Shown: positions 15,958 to 24,016 of the stretch, piece after piece
Layout: every line of letters starts with the position of its first letter
Position numbering within the stretch: the first letter of the stretch is position 1
NCBI RefSeq assembly: GCF_021916785.1
Contig: NZ_JAKCFC010000013.1
Span: forward strand, 1-64,000
Source of the DNA: Mycolicibacterium lacusdiani
GTDB lineage: Bacteria; Actinomycetota; Actinomycetes; Mycobacteriales; Mycobacteriaceae
Direction of reading: 5' to 3'
DNA: 64,000 nucleotides
The notes under the pieces: generated by a model
What the model was told of the DNA's origin: nothing
Seen by the model: the letters and a program-made list of their open reading frames with translations, nothing else
Database searches by the model: none
Position numbers and translations under genes: made by a program

Positions 15958-18047
15958 TCCCTCCGCAGCAGGTTGAGGCGTCGATCGGCGGGGATCGACG
16001 GCATGTTCAAAACGTGGGCCACGGCTCTGGCCGGATCGAGGCGGACATAGTTGGCCTGCCCCCATTGGTATTCGTCACCCGTTATCTCGTCGCGCACCCA
16101 GAACCGGTCGTGGTCGGACATGCCCAGAGCGGCCATGTCCAGCCAGACCGTCGATTCCTCGGCGCCGAACGGGTTCAGCGTCACGACGACCAGCACGCAG
16201 TCTCCGGAGACCGGATCGAACTTGCTGTAGGCGAGCAGTGCGTCGTTGTCCACGGCGTGGAACTTGATGGTGCGCAGTTGGCTGAGTGCGGGGTGGAGCC
16301 GGCGGATCTCGTTGAGCCGGGTGAGGAAGGGCTCCAGCGATTCGCCTCGGGCCACTGCGGCGTCGAAGTCACGCGGACGCAGTTCGTACTTCTCAGAGTT
16401 CAGGTACTCCTCACTACCCTCGCGCACCGCCTGGTGCTCGAAGAGTTCGTAACCGCTGTACACGCCCCACGTCGAACTCATCGTGGCTGCCATCACCGCA
16501 CGAATGGCGAACATGCCCGGCCCGCCGTACTGCAAACTCTCGTGCAGGATGTCCGGCGTGTTGGGCCACAGGCTCTGCCGCGCATAGTCGGCATGCTCGG
16601 CGATCTGCTCACCGAACTCGATGAGTTCCCACTTGGCCGTCCGCCACGTGAAATACGTGTATGACTGCGTATACCCAAGTTTCGCGAGACCGAAAAGGCG
16701 GGCCGGCCTGGTGAACGCCTCGGCGAGGAACAGCACGTCGGGATCGGAGTTCTTGACCTCGCCGATCAGCCACGCCCAGAAGTTCGGCGGCTTGGTGTGT
16801 GGGTTGTCGACGCGGAACACCTTCACCCCGTGCGACACCCAGAACCGCACCACGCGCAGCACCTCGGCGTAGATGCCCGCCGGGTCGTTGTCGAAGTTGA
16901 TCGGATAGATGTCCTGATACTTCTTCGGCGGGTTCTCGGCGTAGGCGATGGTGCCGTCGGGCAGCACGGTGAACCACTCGGGGTGGTCCCTGGCCCACGG
17001 GTGGTCCGGCGCGCACTGCAGCGCGAGGTCGAGTGCGACCTCCAGGCCTTGGTCGCGGGCGGCTGCCACGAAGGCATCGAAGTCCTCGATGGTGCCCAGG
17101 TCGGGATGCACGGCGTCGTGGCCGCCGGCGGCGCTGCCGATCGCCCACGGCGACCCGACGTCGTCGGGACCCGCGGTGACGCTGTTGTTGCGGCCCTTGC
17201 GGTGCACCTCACCGATCGGGTGGATCGGCGGGAGGTACACGATGTCGAAGCCCATCCTCGCGACCCGCGGCAGCGCATTCACCGCGGTCTTGAAGGTGCC
17301 GTGCACCGGGTTCCCGTCGGCGTCCCAGCCGCCCGTCGAGCGGGGGAAGAACTCGTACCAGGCACTGGACCTGGCCAGCGGGCGGTCGACCCAGACGCCG
17401 TACTGCTCGTCACGGGTGACGAGTTCCCGCAGCGGGTAGCGGTCCAGCAGGGAGGTGACCTCCTCGGCGAGCGCCAGGCCGGCCCGCGTGAGCGGGTCAC
17501 CCGGCTCGCGCAGGCGGGTCGCCGCGTCGATCAACGGGAAGCGGTCCTGGCGCGGGAGCCCGGTGGCCGCCCGCTCGAGGAGCTTCGCGCCGATCAGCAG
17601 ATCGTTGTCCAGTTCGGCCTCGCCCTGGCCGGCGTCGAGCTTGGCGACGACCGCCTTGCGCCAGGTGGCGATGGGGTCGCCCCACCCGTCGACGCGGAAC
17701 GTCCACAGACCCACGGCGTCGGGCACGAACTGGCCGTAGAAGACGTCGGGCTCCTCACCCGTGCGCATCGGCAGGTTCTGCGGCTTGACCCTGGGCGCGG
17801 GGTTGACCACGTCCTCGATCGGTACGGGTTCGGCCTCGGTGGGCCGAATGCCTGCCGGCGGCGTGGCCAGCTGAGGGTAGGACGTGCCGTGGTAGCGGAC
17901 GACGAGCGTGGCCGCGACGACGTCGTGCCCCTCCCGCCACACCGTGGCCCGAACCGGCACCACCTCTCCGACCACGGTCTTCGCCGGATACCGTCCACCC
18001 GAAACCACGGGCGCGACGTCATCGATCCCGATACGACCGGCCACCAC
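15954..18047 (-). CDS. glgE: Alpha-1,4-glucan:maltose-1-phosphate maltosyltransferase
   Basis: A ~697-residue GH13_3 enzyme that extends alpha-1,4-glucan with maltosyl units from maltose-1-phosphate. The N-terminal domain begins RIGIDDVAPVVSGGRYPAK. Catalytic features are the nucleophile Asp in KVFRVDNPHTKP, the acid Glu in LFLAEAFTRP, and the substrate loop NPPKKYQDIYPINFDND. Starts are ambiguous: GTGs at 18059, 18047 and 18044 are all in frame. GAGGAG lies 4-7 bases before the latter two, so I favour them. It is the first gene of glgE-glgB and diverges from glgP. It is homologous to Rv1327c, where blocking GlgE causes toxic maltose-1-phosphate build-up. Confidence 0.96.
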   Translation of the reverse strand: MVAGRIGIDDVAPVVSGGRYPAKTVVGEVVPVRATVWREGHDVVAATLVVRYHGTSYPQLATPPAGIRPTEAEPVPIEDVVNPAPRVKPQNLPMRTGEEPDVFYGQFVPDAVGLWTFRVDGWGDPIATWRKAVVAKLDAGQGEAELDNDLLIGAKLLERAATGLPRQDRFPLIDAATRLREPGDPLTRAGLALAEEVTSLLDRYPLRELVTRDEQYGVWVDRPLARSSAWYEFFPRSTGGWDADGNPVHGTFKTAVNALPRVARMGFDIVYLPPIHPIGEVHRKGRNNSVTAGPDDVGSPWAIGSAAGGHDAVHPDLGTIEDFDAFVAAARDQGLEVALDLALQCAPDHPWARDHPEWFTVLPDGTIAYAENPPKKYQDIYPINFDNDPAGIYAEVLRVVRFWVSHGVKVFRVDNPHTKPPNFWAWLIGEVKNSDPDVLFLAEAFTRPARLFGLAKLGYTQSYTYFTWRTAKWELIEFGEQIAEHADYARQSLWPNTPDILHESLQYGGPGMFAIRAVMAATMSSTWGVYSGYELFEHQAVREGSEEYLNSEKYELRPRDFDAAVARGESLEPFLTRLNEIRRLHPALSQLRTIKFHAVDNDALLAYSKFDPVSGDCVLVVVTLNPFGAEESTVWLDMAALGMSDHDRFWVRDEITGDEYQWGQANYVRLDPARAVAHVLNMPSIPADRRLNLLRRE

Positions 18048-18213
18048 CGAACTCCTCACATTGGCGCGACGCGTAATGGCCGCGCGGTGTCATCTGTTTC
18101 GTTTCAGCCTCGTCGCGCTCTATACCCACCGTAGTGTCCGACTCAACCCCTCGCGCGTGACCAGTAGTTCAGCTCGCAGTGGCTAACGGCGATCAGCAGT
18201 AAGGTGAGATCGC

Positions 18214-20826
18214 GTGAAAGCACTTCGTCGGTTCACCGTCCGTGCCCACCTCCCGCAGCGTCTCGAGGCGCTCGAGCGACTGTCGGTCAACCTGCGCTGG
18301 TCGTGGGACAAACCCACCCAGGACCTGTTCGCGAGCATCGATCCCGAACTGTGGAGCCACGTCGAAGCGGACCCCGTGGCGCTGCTGGGAGCGGTCAGCC
18401 CCAAGCGGCTCGACGAACTCGCGGTCGACGACTCCTTCCTGAACCGGCTCGACCACTTGGCGGCCGATCTCGACGACTACCTGCAGCGGCCCATGTGGTA
18501 CCAGGAGCGGATCGCCGCCGGTGAGGAGCTACCGACCGGAATCGCCTACTTCTCCATGGAGTTCGGCGTCGCGGAGGTGCTGCCGAACTACTCCGGCGGG
18601 CTGGGCATCCTGGCCGGCGACCATCTGAAGTCGGCGTCGGACCTCGGTTTGCCGCTCATCGCGGTGGGCCTGTACTACCGGTCCGGCTACTTCCGGCAGT
18701 CGCTGACCGCCGACGGCTGGCAGCACGAGAACTATCCGTCGCTGGATCCGCAGGGGTTGCCGCTGCGGCTGCTGACCGATGAGGTCGGGGAGCCCGTCCT
18801 GGTACGCCTGGCGATGCCCGACTCGGCGGAACTCAACGCACGCGTGTGGATCGCCCAGGTCGGTCGAATCCCGTTGCTGCTATTGGATTCCGACACCCCC
18901 GAGACCGACCACGAGCTGCGCGGCGTCACCGACCGGCTCTACGGCGGTGACCAGGAGCACCGGATCCAGCAGGAGATCCTGGCCGGCATCGGTGGCGTCC
19001 GGGCGATCCGCGCGTTCACGCGGGTGGAGAGTCTGCCCGAACCGCAGGTGTTCCACATGAACGAGGGGCACGCCGGATTCCTGGGCATCGAGCGAATCCG
19101 TGAACTCGTCACCGACGGTGGCCTGGACTTCGACACCGCGCTGGCGGTGGTGCGCTCCTCGACGGTGTTCACCACGCACACCCCCGTGCCCGCGGGCATC
19201 GACCGGTTCCCGGTCGACCTGGTGGAGCAGTACTTCGGCGCTGAATCCGGAGAGCCGTCGGGCGCGGATTCCGAACTGCTGCCTGGTCTTCCGCTGGACC
19301 GCATCGTCGCATTCGGCGCGGAGGACGATCCGTCGAAGTTCAACATGGCGCACATGGGTTTGCGGCTGGCGCAACGCGCCAACGGCGTATCGCTGCTGCA
19401 CGGCCGGGTCAGCCGGGGCATGTTCAACGAGCTGTGGAACGGCTTCGACACCGAGGAGGTGCCGATCGGGTCCATCACGAACGGTGTGCATGCCCCCACG
19501 TGGGCGGCCCCGCAGTGGGTGCAGCTGGGGCGTGAGCTGATCGGCAGCGACGATCTCGGGTCGTTGAGCGAACCCGATACGTGGCAGCGGCTGCAGCAGG
19601 TCGACCCCGGTCACCTGTGGTGGATCCGCTGCGAGTTGCGCAAGCTGCTGATCGACGACGTCCGCGCGCGGTTGCGCAAGTCCTGCCTCGAACGCGGCGC
19701 CTCCGATGCCGAACTCGGTTGGATCGCAAGCGCATTCGACCCCGACGTGCTGACCATCGGATTCGCTCGCCGGGTGCCGACCTACAAGCGCCTGACGCTC
19801 ATGCTGCGCGACCCCGACCGACTCGAGCAGCTGTTGCTCGACGAGGCGCGGCCCGTCCAGCTGATCGTGGCTGGCAAGTCGCACCCGGCGGACGACGGGG
19901 GCAAGGCGCTGATCCAGCAGGTGGTGCGCTTCGCCGACCGGCCCGACGTGCGGCACCGGATCGCGTTCCTGCCCGACTACGACATGTCGATGGCGCGGCT
20001 TCTGTACTGGGGATGCGACGTGTGGCTCAACAATCCGTTGCGCCCCTTGGAGGCCTGCGGCACCTCGGGCATGAAGAGCGCGCTCAACGGCGGGCTCAAC
20101 CTGTCGATCCGCGACGGGTGGTGGGACGAGTGGTACGACGGCGAGAACGGTTGGGAGATCCCGACCGCCGATGGCCTGGCCGACGAGACGCGCCGCGACG
20201 ACCTCGAGGCGGCCGCCCTGTACGACCTGATCGCCAACTCGGTCACCACCAAGTTCTACGACCGCGACGCCCAGGGCGTCCCCACCCGCTGGGTCGAGAT
20301 GGTGCGGCACACGTTGCAGTCGCTCGGGCCCAAGGTGCTGGCGTCTCGGATGGTGCGGGACTACACCGAGCAGTACTACGCACCGGCGGCCCGATCGCTG
20401 CACCGGACGATCGAGGCGGTCGACGGCGTGCCGTTCGGCGCGGCCCGCGACCTCGCGGCGTACCGCCGGCGTGCCGAGGAGGCGTGGCCCAGGATCCAGA
20501 TCACCGACGTCGACAGCTACGGCCTGCCGGATACTCCGCTGCTCGGTTCGGAACTGACGTTGACCGCGACGGTGGACCTCGCAGGCCTCGCGCCCGACGA
20601 GGTGGTGGTCGAAGCGGTGATCGGCCGCGTGGACACCACCGACGCACTGCTCGAGCCCACCACCGTGCAGATGGCGCACGCCGGGCCCGGCGACGGCGGT
20701 AGCGAGACCTTCTCGACGACGACGCCGCTGCCCGTGGCCGGGCCGGTCGGTTACACGGTGCGGGTGCTGCCACACCACCCGTTGCTGGCCGCCGCCGACG
20801 AGCTGGGGCTCGTCACGCTCGCGTGA
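18214..20826 (+). CDS. glgP: Glycogen / alpha-glucan phosphorylase
   Basis: An 870-residue GT35 enzyme of the short alpha-glucan phosphorylase type, releasing glucose-1-phosphate from glucan ends. Visible features are AYFSMEFGVAEVLPNYSGGLGILAGDHLKSASDLG near residue 115, VFHMNEGHAGF, and PLEACGTSGMKSALNGGLN, whose Lys binds pyridoxal phosphate. The GTG start is preceded by AAGGTGAG. It diverges from glgE-glgB across ~165 bases, so synthesis and breakdown share a promoter region. In M. tuberculosis the gene (Rv1328c) has, as I recall, the opposite orientation, so this gene may be locally inverted. The stop overlaps the following gene by 4 bases. Confidence 0.96.
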   Translation: MKALRRFTVRAHLPQRLEALERLSVNLRWSWDKPTQDLFASIDPELWSHVEADPVALLGAVSPKRLDELAVDDSFLNRLDHLAADLDDYLQRPMWYQERIAAGEELPTGIAYFSMEFGVAEVLPNYSGGLGILAGDHLKSASDLGLPLIAVGLYYRSGYFRQSLTADGWQHENYPSLDPQGLPLRLLTDEVGEPVLVRLAMPDSAELNARVWIAQVGRIPLLLLDSDTPETDHELRGVTDRLYGGDQEHRIQQEILAGIGGVRAIRAFTRVESLPEPQVFHMNEGHAGFLGIERIRELVTDGGLDFDTALAVVRSSTVFTTHTPVPAGIDRFPVDLVEQYFGAESGEPSGADSELLPGLPLDRIVAFGAEDDPSKFNMAHMGLRLAQRANGVSLLHGRVSRGMFNELWNGFDTEEVPIGSITNGVHAPTWAAPQWVQLGRELIGSDDLGSLSEPDTWQRLQQVDPGHLWWIRCELRKLLIDDVRARLRKSCLERGASDAELGWIASAFDPDVLTIGFARRVPTYKRLTLMLRDPDRLEQLLLDEARPVQLIVAGKSHPADDGGKALIQQVVRFADRPDVRHRIAFLPDYDMSMARLLYWGCDVWLNNPLRPLEACGTSGMKSALNGGLNLSIRDGWWDEWYDGENGWEIPTADGLADETRRDDLEAAALYDLIANSVTTKFYDRDAQGVPTRWVEMVRHTLQSLGPKVLASRMVRDYTEQYYAPAARSLHRTIEAVDGVPFGAARDLAAYRRRAEEAWPRIQITDVDSYGLPDTPLLGSELTLTATVDLAGLAPDEVVVEAVIGRVDTTDALLEPTTVQMAHAGPGDGGSETFSTTTPLPVAGPVGYTVRVLPHHPLLAAADELGLVTLA

Positions 20827-21671
20827 GCGGCATCCTCGAGGTCCCCGTCGACGGGGGGCCGTACGCACTGACCGCCGGTCCCGACGGTGCGATGTGGGTG
20901 ACGCTGGTGCACGGCGGCGCGATCGCGCGGGTGGCGCCCGACGGCGACCTGCGCGTGCATCCGGTGGCCGACGGCAGCCGACCGTCGCTGATCACGCGCG
21001 GCGGCGACGGTGCGCTGTGGTTCACCCGCTCGGGCGACGACCGGATCGGGCGCATCACCACCGACGGTGAGCAGTCGTCCGTCGAATTGGCAAGCGGCAG
21101 CGCGCCATTCGGGATCGCGGTGGGTCCCGACGGCGCGCTGTGGTTCACCACGATGACGGCAGGCACGGTCGGCAGGCTGGGCGACGACGGCACCGTGGAC
21201 GAGTGGCCGGTGGGCGGCATGCCGTCGATGATCACGACCGGCCCCGACGGGGCACTGTGGTTCACGATGAATAAGGCCAACTCCATCGGCAGGCTCGACA
21301 CCGGCGGCACGCTGACCAAGCGCGAGGTGCCGACCCGCGGGTCAGGACCCGTCGGCATCACCGCCACCCACGACGACACGGTGTGGTTCACGGCGGTATT
21401 GGCCGACAAGATCGGCCGCATTCCGATGGACGAGGCGATCCAGGAACTCGACTTGCCCGGCAAGCCGCACGCCGTGGTCGCCGACCCGATGGGCGGTGTC
21501 TGGGTCAGCCTGTGGGGTGCCGACCAGGTGGCGCGGGTGAGTGCCGATGGGGAGGTCGTGACGATCGACCTGCCCGCGGGCAGCGAGCCCCACGGGATGG
21601 CGATCGGGCCCGACGGCGCGCTGTGGGTCGCGCTCGAAGCCGGGTACGTTCTGCGGCTGCCGACCAACTGA
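20823..21671 (+). CDS. Virginiamycin B lyase-like beta-propeller protein
   Basis: A 282-residue beta-propeller made of repeated blades of the type GPDGALWFT...IGRL. The C-terminal blades keep the layout of Vgb lyases: a His in KPHAVVADPMGGVW and the Glu-x-His of SEPHGMAIGP followed by a Glu in WVALEAG. These match the catalytic residues known for Vgb, so lyase activity is plausible, although many relatives have no known substrate. There is no signal peptide. The GTG start overlaps the glgP stop (GTGA), so it is made together with the phosphorylase. Whether it opens an antibiotic macrolactone or does something linked to glucan is open. Confidence 0.85.
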   Translation: MSGILEVPVDGGPYALTAGPDGAMWVTLVHGGAIARVAPDGDLRVHPVADGSRPSLITRGGDGALWFTRSGDDRIGRITTDGEQSSVELASGSAPFGIAVGPDGALWFTTMTAGTVGRLGDDGTVDEWPVGGMPSMITTGPDGALWFTMNKANSIGRLDTGGTLTKREVPTRGSGPVGITATHDDTVWFTAVLADKIGRIPMDEAIQELDLPGKPHAVVADPMGGVWVSLWGADQVARVSADGEVVTIDLPAGSEPHGMAIGPDGALWVALEAGYVLRLPTN

Positions 21672-21712
21672 GTGGGTTTCCCCAACCCGGCACCGCGGAA
21701 GTGCTGAGGCGA

Positions 21713-21718
21713 TATAAG
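21713..21718 (+). promoter_or_regulatory. Candidate -10 element for the porin gene
   Basis: TATAAG lies 33 bases before the GTG start in an unusually A/T-rich patch of an otherwise GC-rich gap. A weak hairpin (GGGTT/AACCC) precedes it at 21674-21688. This suggests the porin has its own promoter. Confidence 0.4.
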
Positions 21719-21750
21719 TTCCGAAGGTCACCAACAACAGGGGGTCCTTC

Positions 21751-22464
21751 GTGCTCTTTCGTCGTCTTGCCGTCGTGGCATCGGTCGCCGCGATCGGTGG
21801 GCTGAGCCTGCCGCTGGCCGGCGCCGAGCCGGGCCCGGTCGTCGAGCCGGTCGGCGCCGAGGTGGCGCCGACGCCCGACGCGGGCCGCGTGGTGTCACCT
21901 CCGCCGCAGGTCCTCGAGTCCCCGGACGGCTGGAAGCTGGTGCTGGGGGCCAAGGACGAGACGCAGGTCATCAGCGCTCCGCTGACCACCGCCCTCTCCT
22001 CCCGTGAATACGTCGTCGGCGGCACCTACGAGGGGTCCCTCGAGGGACCCGACGACGGTGAGGGCACCCGCGGCACCATCGAGGTGGGCTACCAGATCGG
22101 GTGCGGCATCGACATGAGCACCTCCAACGGCGTCTCGCTCACCGGCACCGTGGGCCTGAACCCGTCCCTGGGCATCCTGGGCACCGAGGTGATCTCACCG
22201 CTGCCCGACGGCATCCTGCCGGGTATCGGCGGCAACATCGGCGGCGGTATCACGGTGGGTCTGAAGCCGGGCATCATCAACGTCGTCCCGGTCACCAAGA
22301 AGGAGTTCGACGGTGCCGCGCCGTGGGTCATGATCAGTAACTTCCACGTCAAGATCGACGGGTGCGTCGGCGAGTCGTTCCTACGGTCGTACGCGTTCCT
22401 CACCCGCTCGACCAAGATGTCCGACGCGATCGTCGCGTACTACGGCGAGACCAAGACCGTCTAG
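21751..22464 (+). CDS. MspA-family porin
   Basis: A 237-residue exported protein of the mycobacterial outer-membrane porin family. The Sec signal peptide is clear (LFRRLAVVASVAAIGGLSLPLAGAEP). The mature part has the family landmarks DGWKLVLGAKDETQ, REYVVGGTYEGSL, IEVGYQIGCGIDMS and a C-terminal ISNFHVKIDGCVGESFLRSY. MspA itself is ~211 residues; this protein carries an extra ~35-residue Pro/Val-rich stretch after the signal. Two Cys (GCGID and DGCVG) are conserved in this subgroup and may pair. The GTG start has a G-rich ribosome site. It ends 7 bases before the convergent metalloprotease stop. Confidence 0.93.
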   Translation: MLFRRLAVVASVAAIGGLSLPLAGAEPGPVVEPVGAEVAPTPDAGRVVSPPPQVLESPDGWKLVLGAKDETQVISAPLTTALSSREYVVGGTYEGSLEGPDDGEGTRGTIEVGYQIGCGIDMSTSNGVSLTGTVGLNPSLGILGTEVISPLPDGILPGIGGNIGGGITVGLKPGIINVVPVTKKEFDGAAPWVMISNFHVKIDGCVGESFLRSYAFLTRSTKMSDAIVAYYGETKTV

Positions 22465-22471
22465 CGACCGT

Positions 22472-23911
22472 CTAGTCGAAGCGCTTGAAGCAGCGGTCGG
22501 CGTCACCGAGTACGCCGACGCGGAACGCGTCGATGCGCGAGAACCCGGACGGCACGGTGTCGCCGTTGACGTCGCTGGCGACCAACCCGTTCAGCAGGAT
22601 GCCCGACACCGCCTCGTCGACGTCACCCGCCGTGATCGCGATGGTGTTGCCGTCGGGCGTGGTGACGCTGTCGGTCATCTTCGCCGTCGCCACCCCGGTC
22701 AGACAGGCAGTGCGCAGGGCGGCCTCGGCGTCGTCGAGCGCGACACCGCCGTGCTCACGCTGGACGGCCTGCATGTACCGCGACACCAGAATCGAATACG
22801 CGGTGTTGTCACCGCTGGCCAGCCCGCTGCCGTCGTCTTCATCCGACGGCATGCCGATCTCCGCCAGCTGCGGAAGGTCGACGACGATCGTGTTCGACGA
22901 GGGGCAGTAGGACACCGGCGGGTGCGTTCGCGCGTCCGTGCAGTCGACGGCGTCGAAGGTCAGCGCAGGCGGGTCGGCAGGTGCGAACAGCGTGCCCATC
23001 GCGTCGACCACCGAACGCACCGAGTCCTCGGTGACCGGCAGTTCACCGGTCTCGTCGCCGGGTAGGAGCACCGGGAGGTCGCCGCGGCGCTGCTCGATCT
23101 CCTCGGAGTCGATGCCCGCGCACGACGCCGGTCCGTCGGTGAAGCCGAACTGGAAGGCCGACACCCGCTCGAAGGCAGACCCGTGCTCGTCGGCGCCGGC
23201 CTCCGGGTCGTCCTCGTTGAGCAGCGGGTCGCGGAACGCGATCATCGCTGCCAGCAGGTTGTTGAGGCCTTCGCTGGTGCTGAGCGTGAACCTCGGCGAA
23301 TTGCCCTCGGCGACCCAGCGCATGTACGAGCCCGCGAGGCAGTCGGCCTGCTGCTCGCCGACCAGCGTCGGGGTGGACGGACCGACCAGGTCCGCCTGGT
23401 GCTGCACCGCGTGGCCGTATTCGTGGGCAAGCACCATCGCGACCGCCATGTCGCCGTTGGCGCTGTGCAGCGACGGCAGCAGCTCACCGCGGTCCCAGCC
23501 GATGGTCTCATCGTCGAAGCAGTAGCCGGCATTGACCAGACCGAAGGTGTCGGATCCGCAGAACGCGCCGTCGAATTCTTCGCTGTCCCATGAGTGCACC
23601 TCGGAGACCGGGGTGAACTCACCGCCGAAGGCGTCACCGTAGGCCGACGCCCAGAACTCCTCGACGTCGCTGACCGCTTGAACGCCGAGTTCGTCGATCT
23701 CGCTGCCGTCGGTTCCCAGCACCTCGCGCGACGGTGCGGCCGCGTCGTCGCGCAGCCCGGTGGGGCCGTCGGTGGCTGCCATGCCCGCGACGCTGAACGG
23801 ATCGCTGAATACCGACACCGGCCTGCCCTGCAGTGTCGTCGTCGCGCACGCGGAGATCAGTAGGGCCGCACACGCGATCACCGTCGTGGACATCGGGTGC
23901 CACCGGCTCAT
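22472..23911 (-). CDS. Lipoprotein zinc metalloprotease (YpfJ-like)
   Basis: A 479-residue precursor. A lipobox (ALLISAC) at ~residues 15-21 makes it a surface lipoprotein. The zinc motif HEYGHAVQHQ (HExxH) is near residue 165, with a downstream Glu in GEQQADCLAGSYM that fits the third ligand. The family is the 'putative neutral zinc metallopeptidase' group. ATG 23911 is chosen because it places the signal peptide at the N-terminus; an ATG six codons further in (MSTTVIAC) is also possible. It converges with the porin gene. Confidence 0.9.
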   Translation of the reverse strand: MSRWHPMSTTVIACAALLISACATTTLQGRPVSVFSDPFSVAGMAATDGPTGLRDDAAAPSREVLGTDGSEIDELGVQAVSDVEEFWASAYGDAFGGEFTPVSEVHSWDSEEFDGAFCGSDTFGLVNAGYCFDDETIGWDRGELLPSLHSANGDMAVAMVLAHEYGHAVQHQADLVGPSTPTLVGEQQADCLAGSYMRWVAEGNSPRFTLSTSEGLNNLLAAMIAFRDPLLNEDDPEAGADEHGSAFERVSAFQFGFTDGPASCAGIDSEEIEQRRGDLPVLLPGDETGELPVTEDSVRSVVDAMGTLFAPADPPALTFDAVDCTDARTHPPVSYCPSSNTIVVDLPQLAEIGMPSDEDDGSGLASGDNTAYSILVSRYMQAVQREHGGVALDDAEAALRTACLTGVATAKMTDSVTTPDGNTIAITAGDVDEAVSGILLNGLVASDVNGDTVPSGFSRIDAFRVGVLGDADRCFKRFD

Positions 23912-23959
23912 CGAGGCTGCCTTTCGCTTGCCTTGCGGCCGGCGGCACGCACGTGGAAG

Positions 23960-23982
23960 TCGATCGTGATGATAGTGATCGA
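23960..23982. promoter_or_regulatory. Dyad with -10-like element before the metalloprotease
   Basis: TCGATC and GATCGA flank an 11-base centre; read on the minus strand the centre contains TATCAT, a good -10 hexamer ~60 bases before the start codon. The dyad could therefore be an operator overlapping the promoter. Confidence 0.35.
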
Positions 23983-24016
23983 GTGCACCGCACACCGGGT
24001 GAATCCTCGCCGTCGG

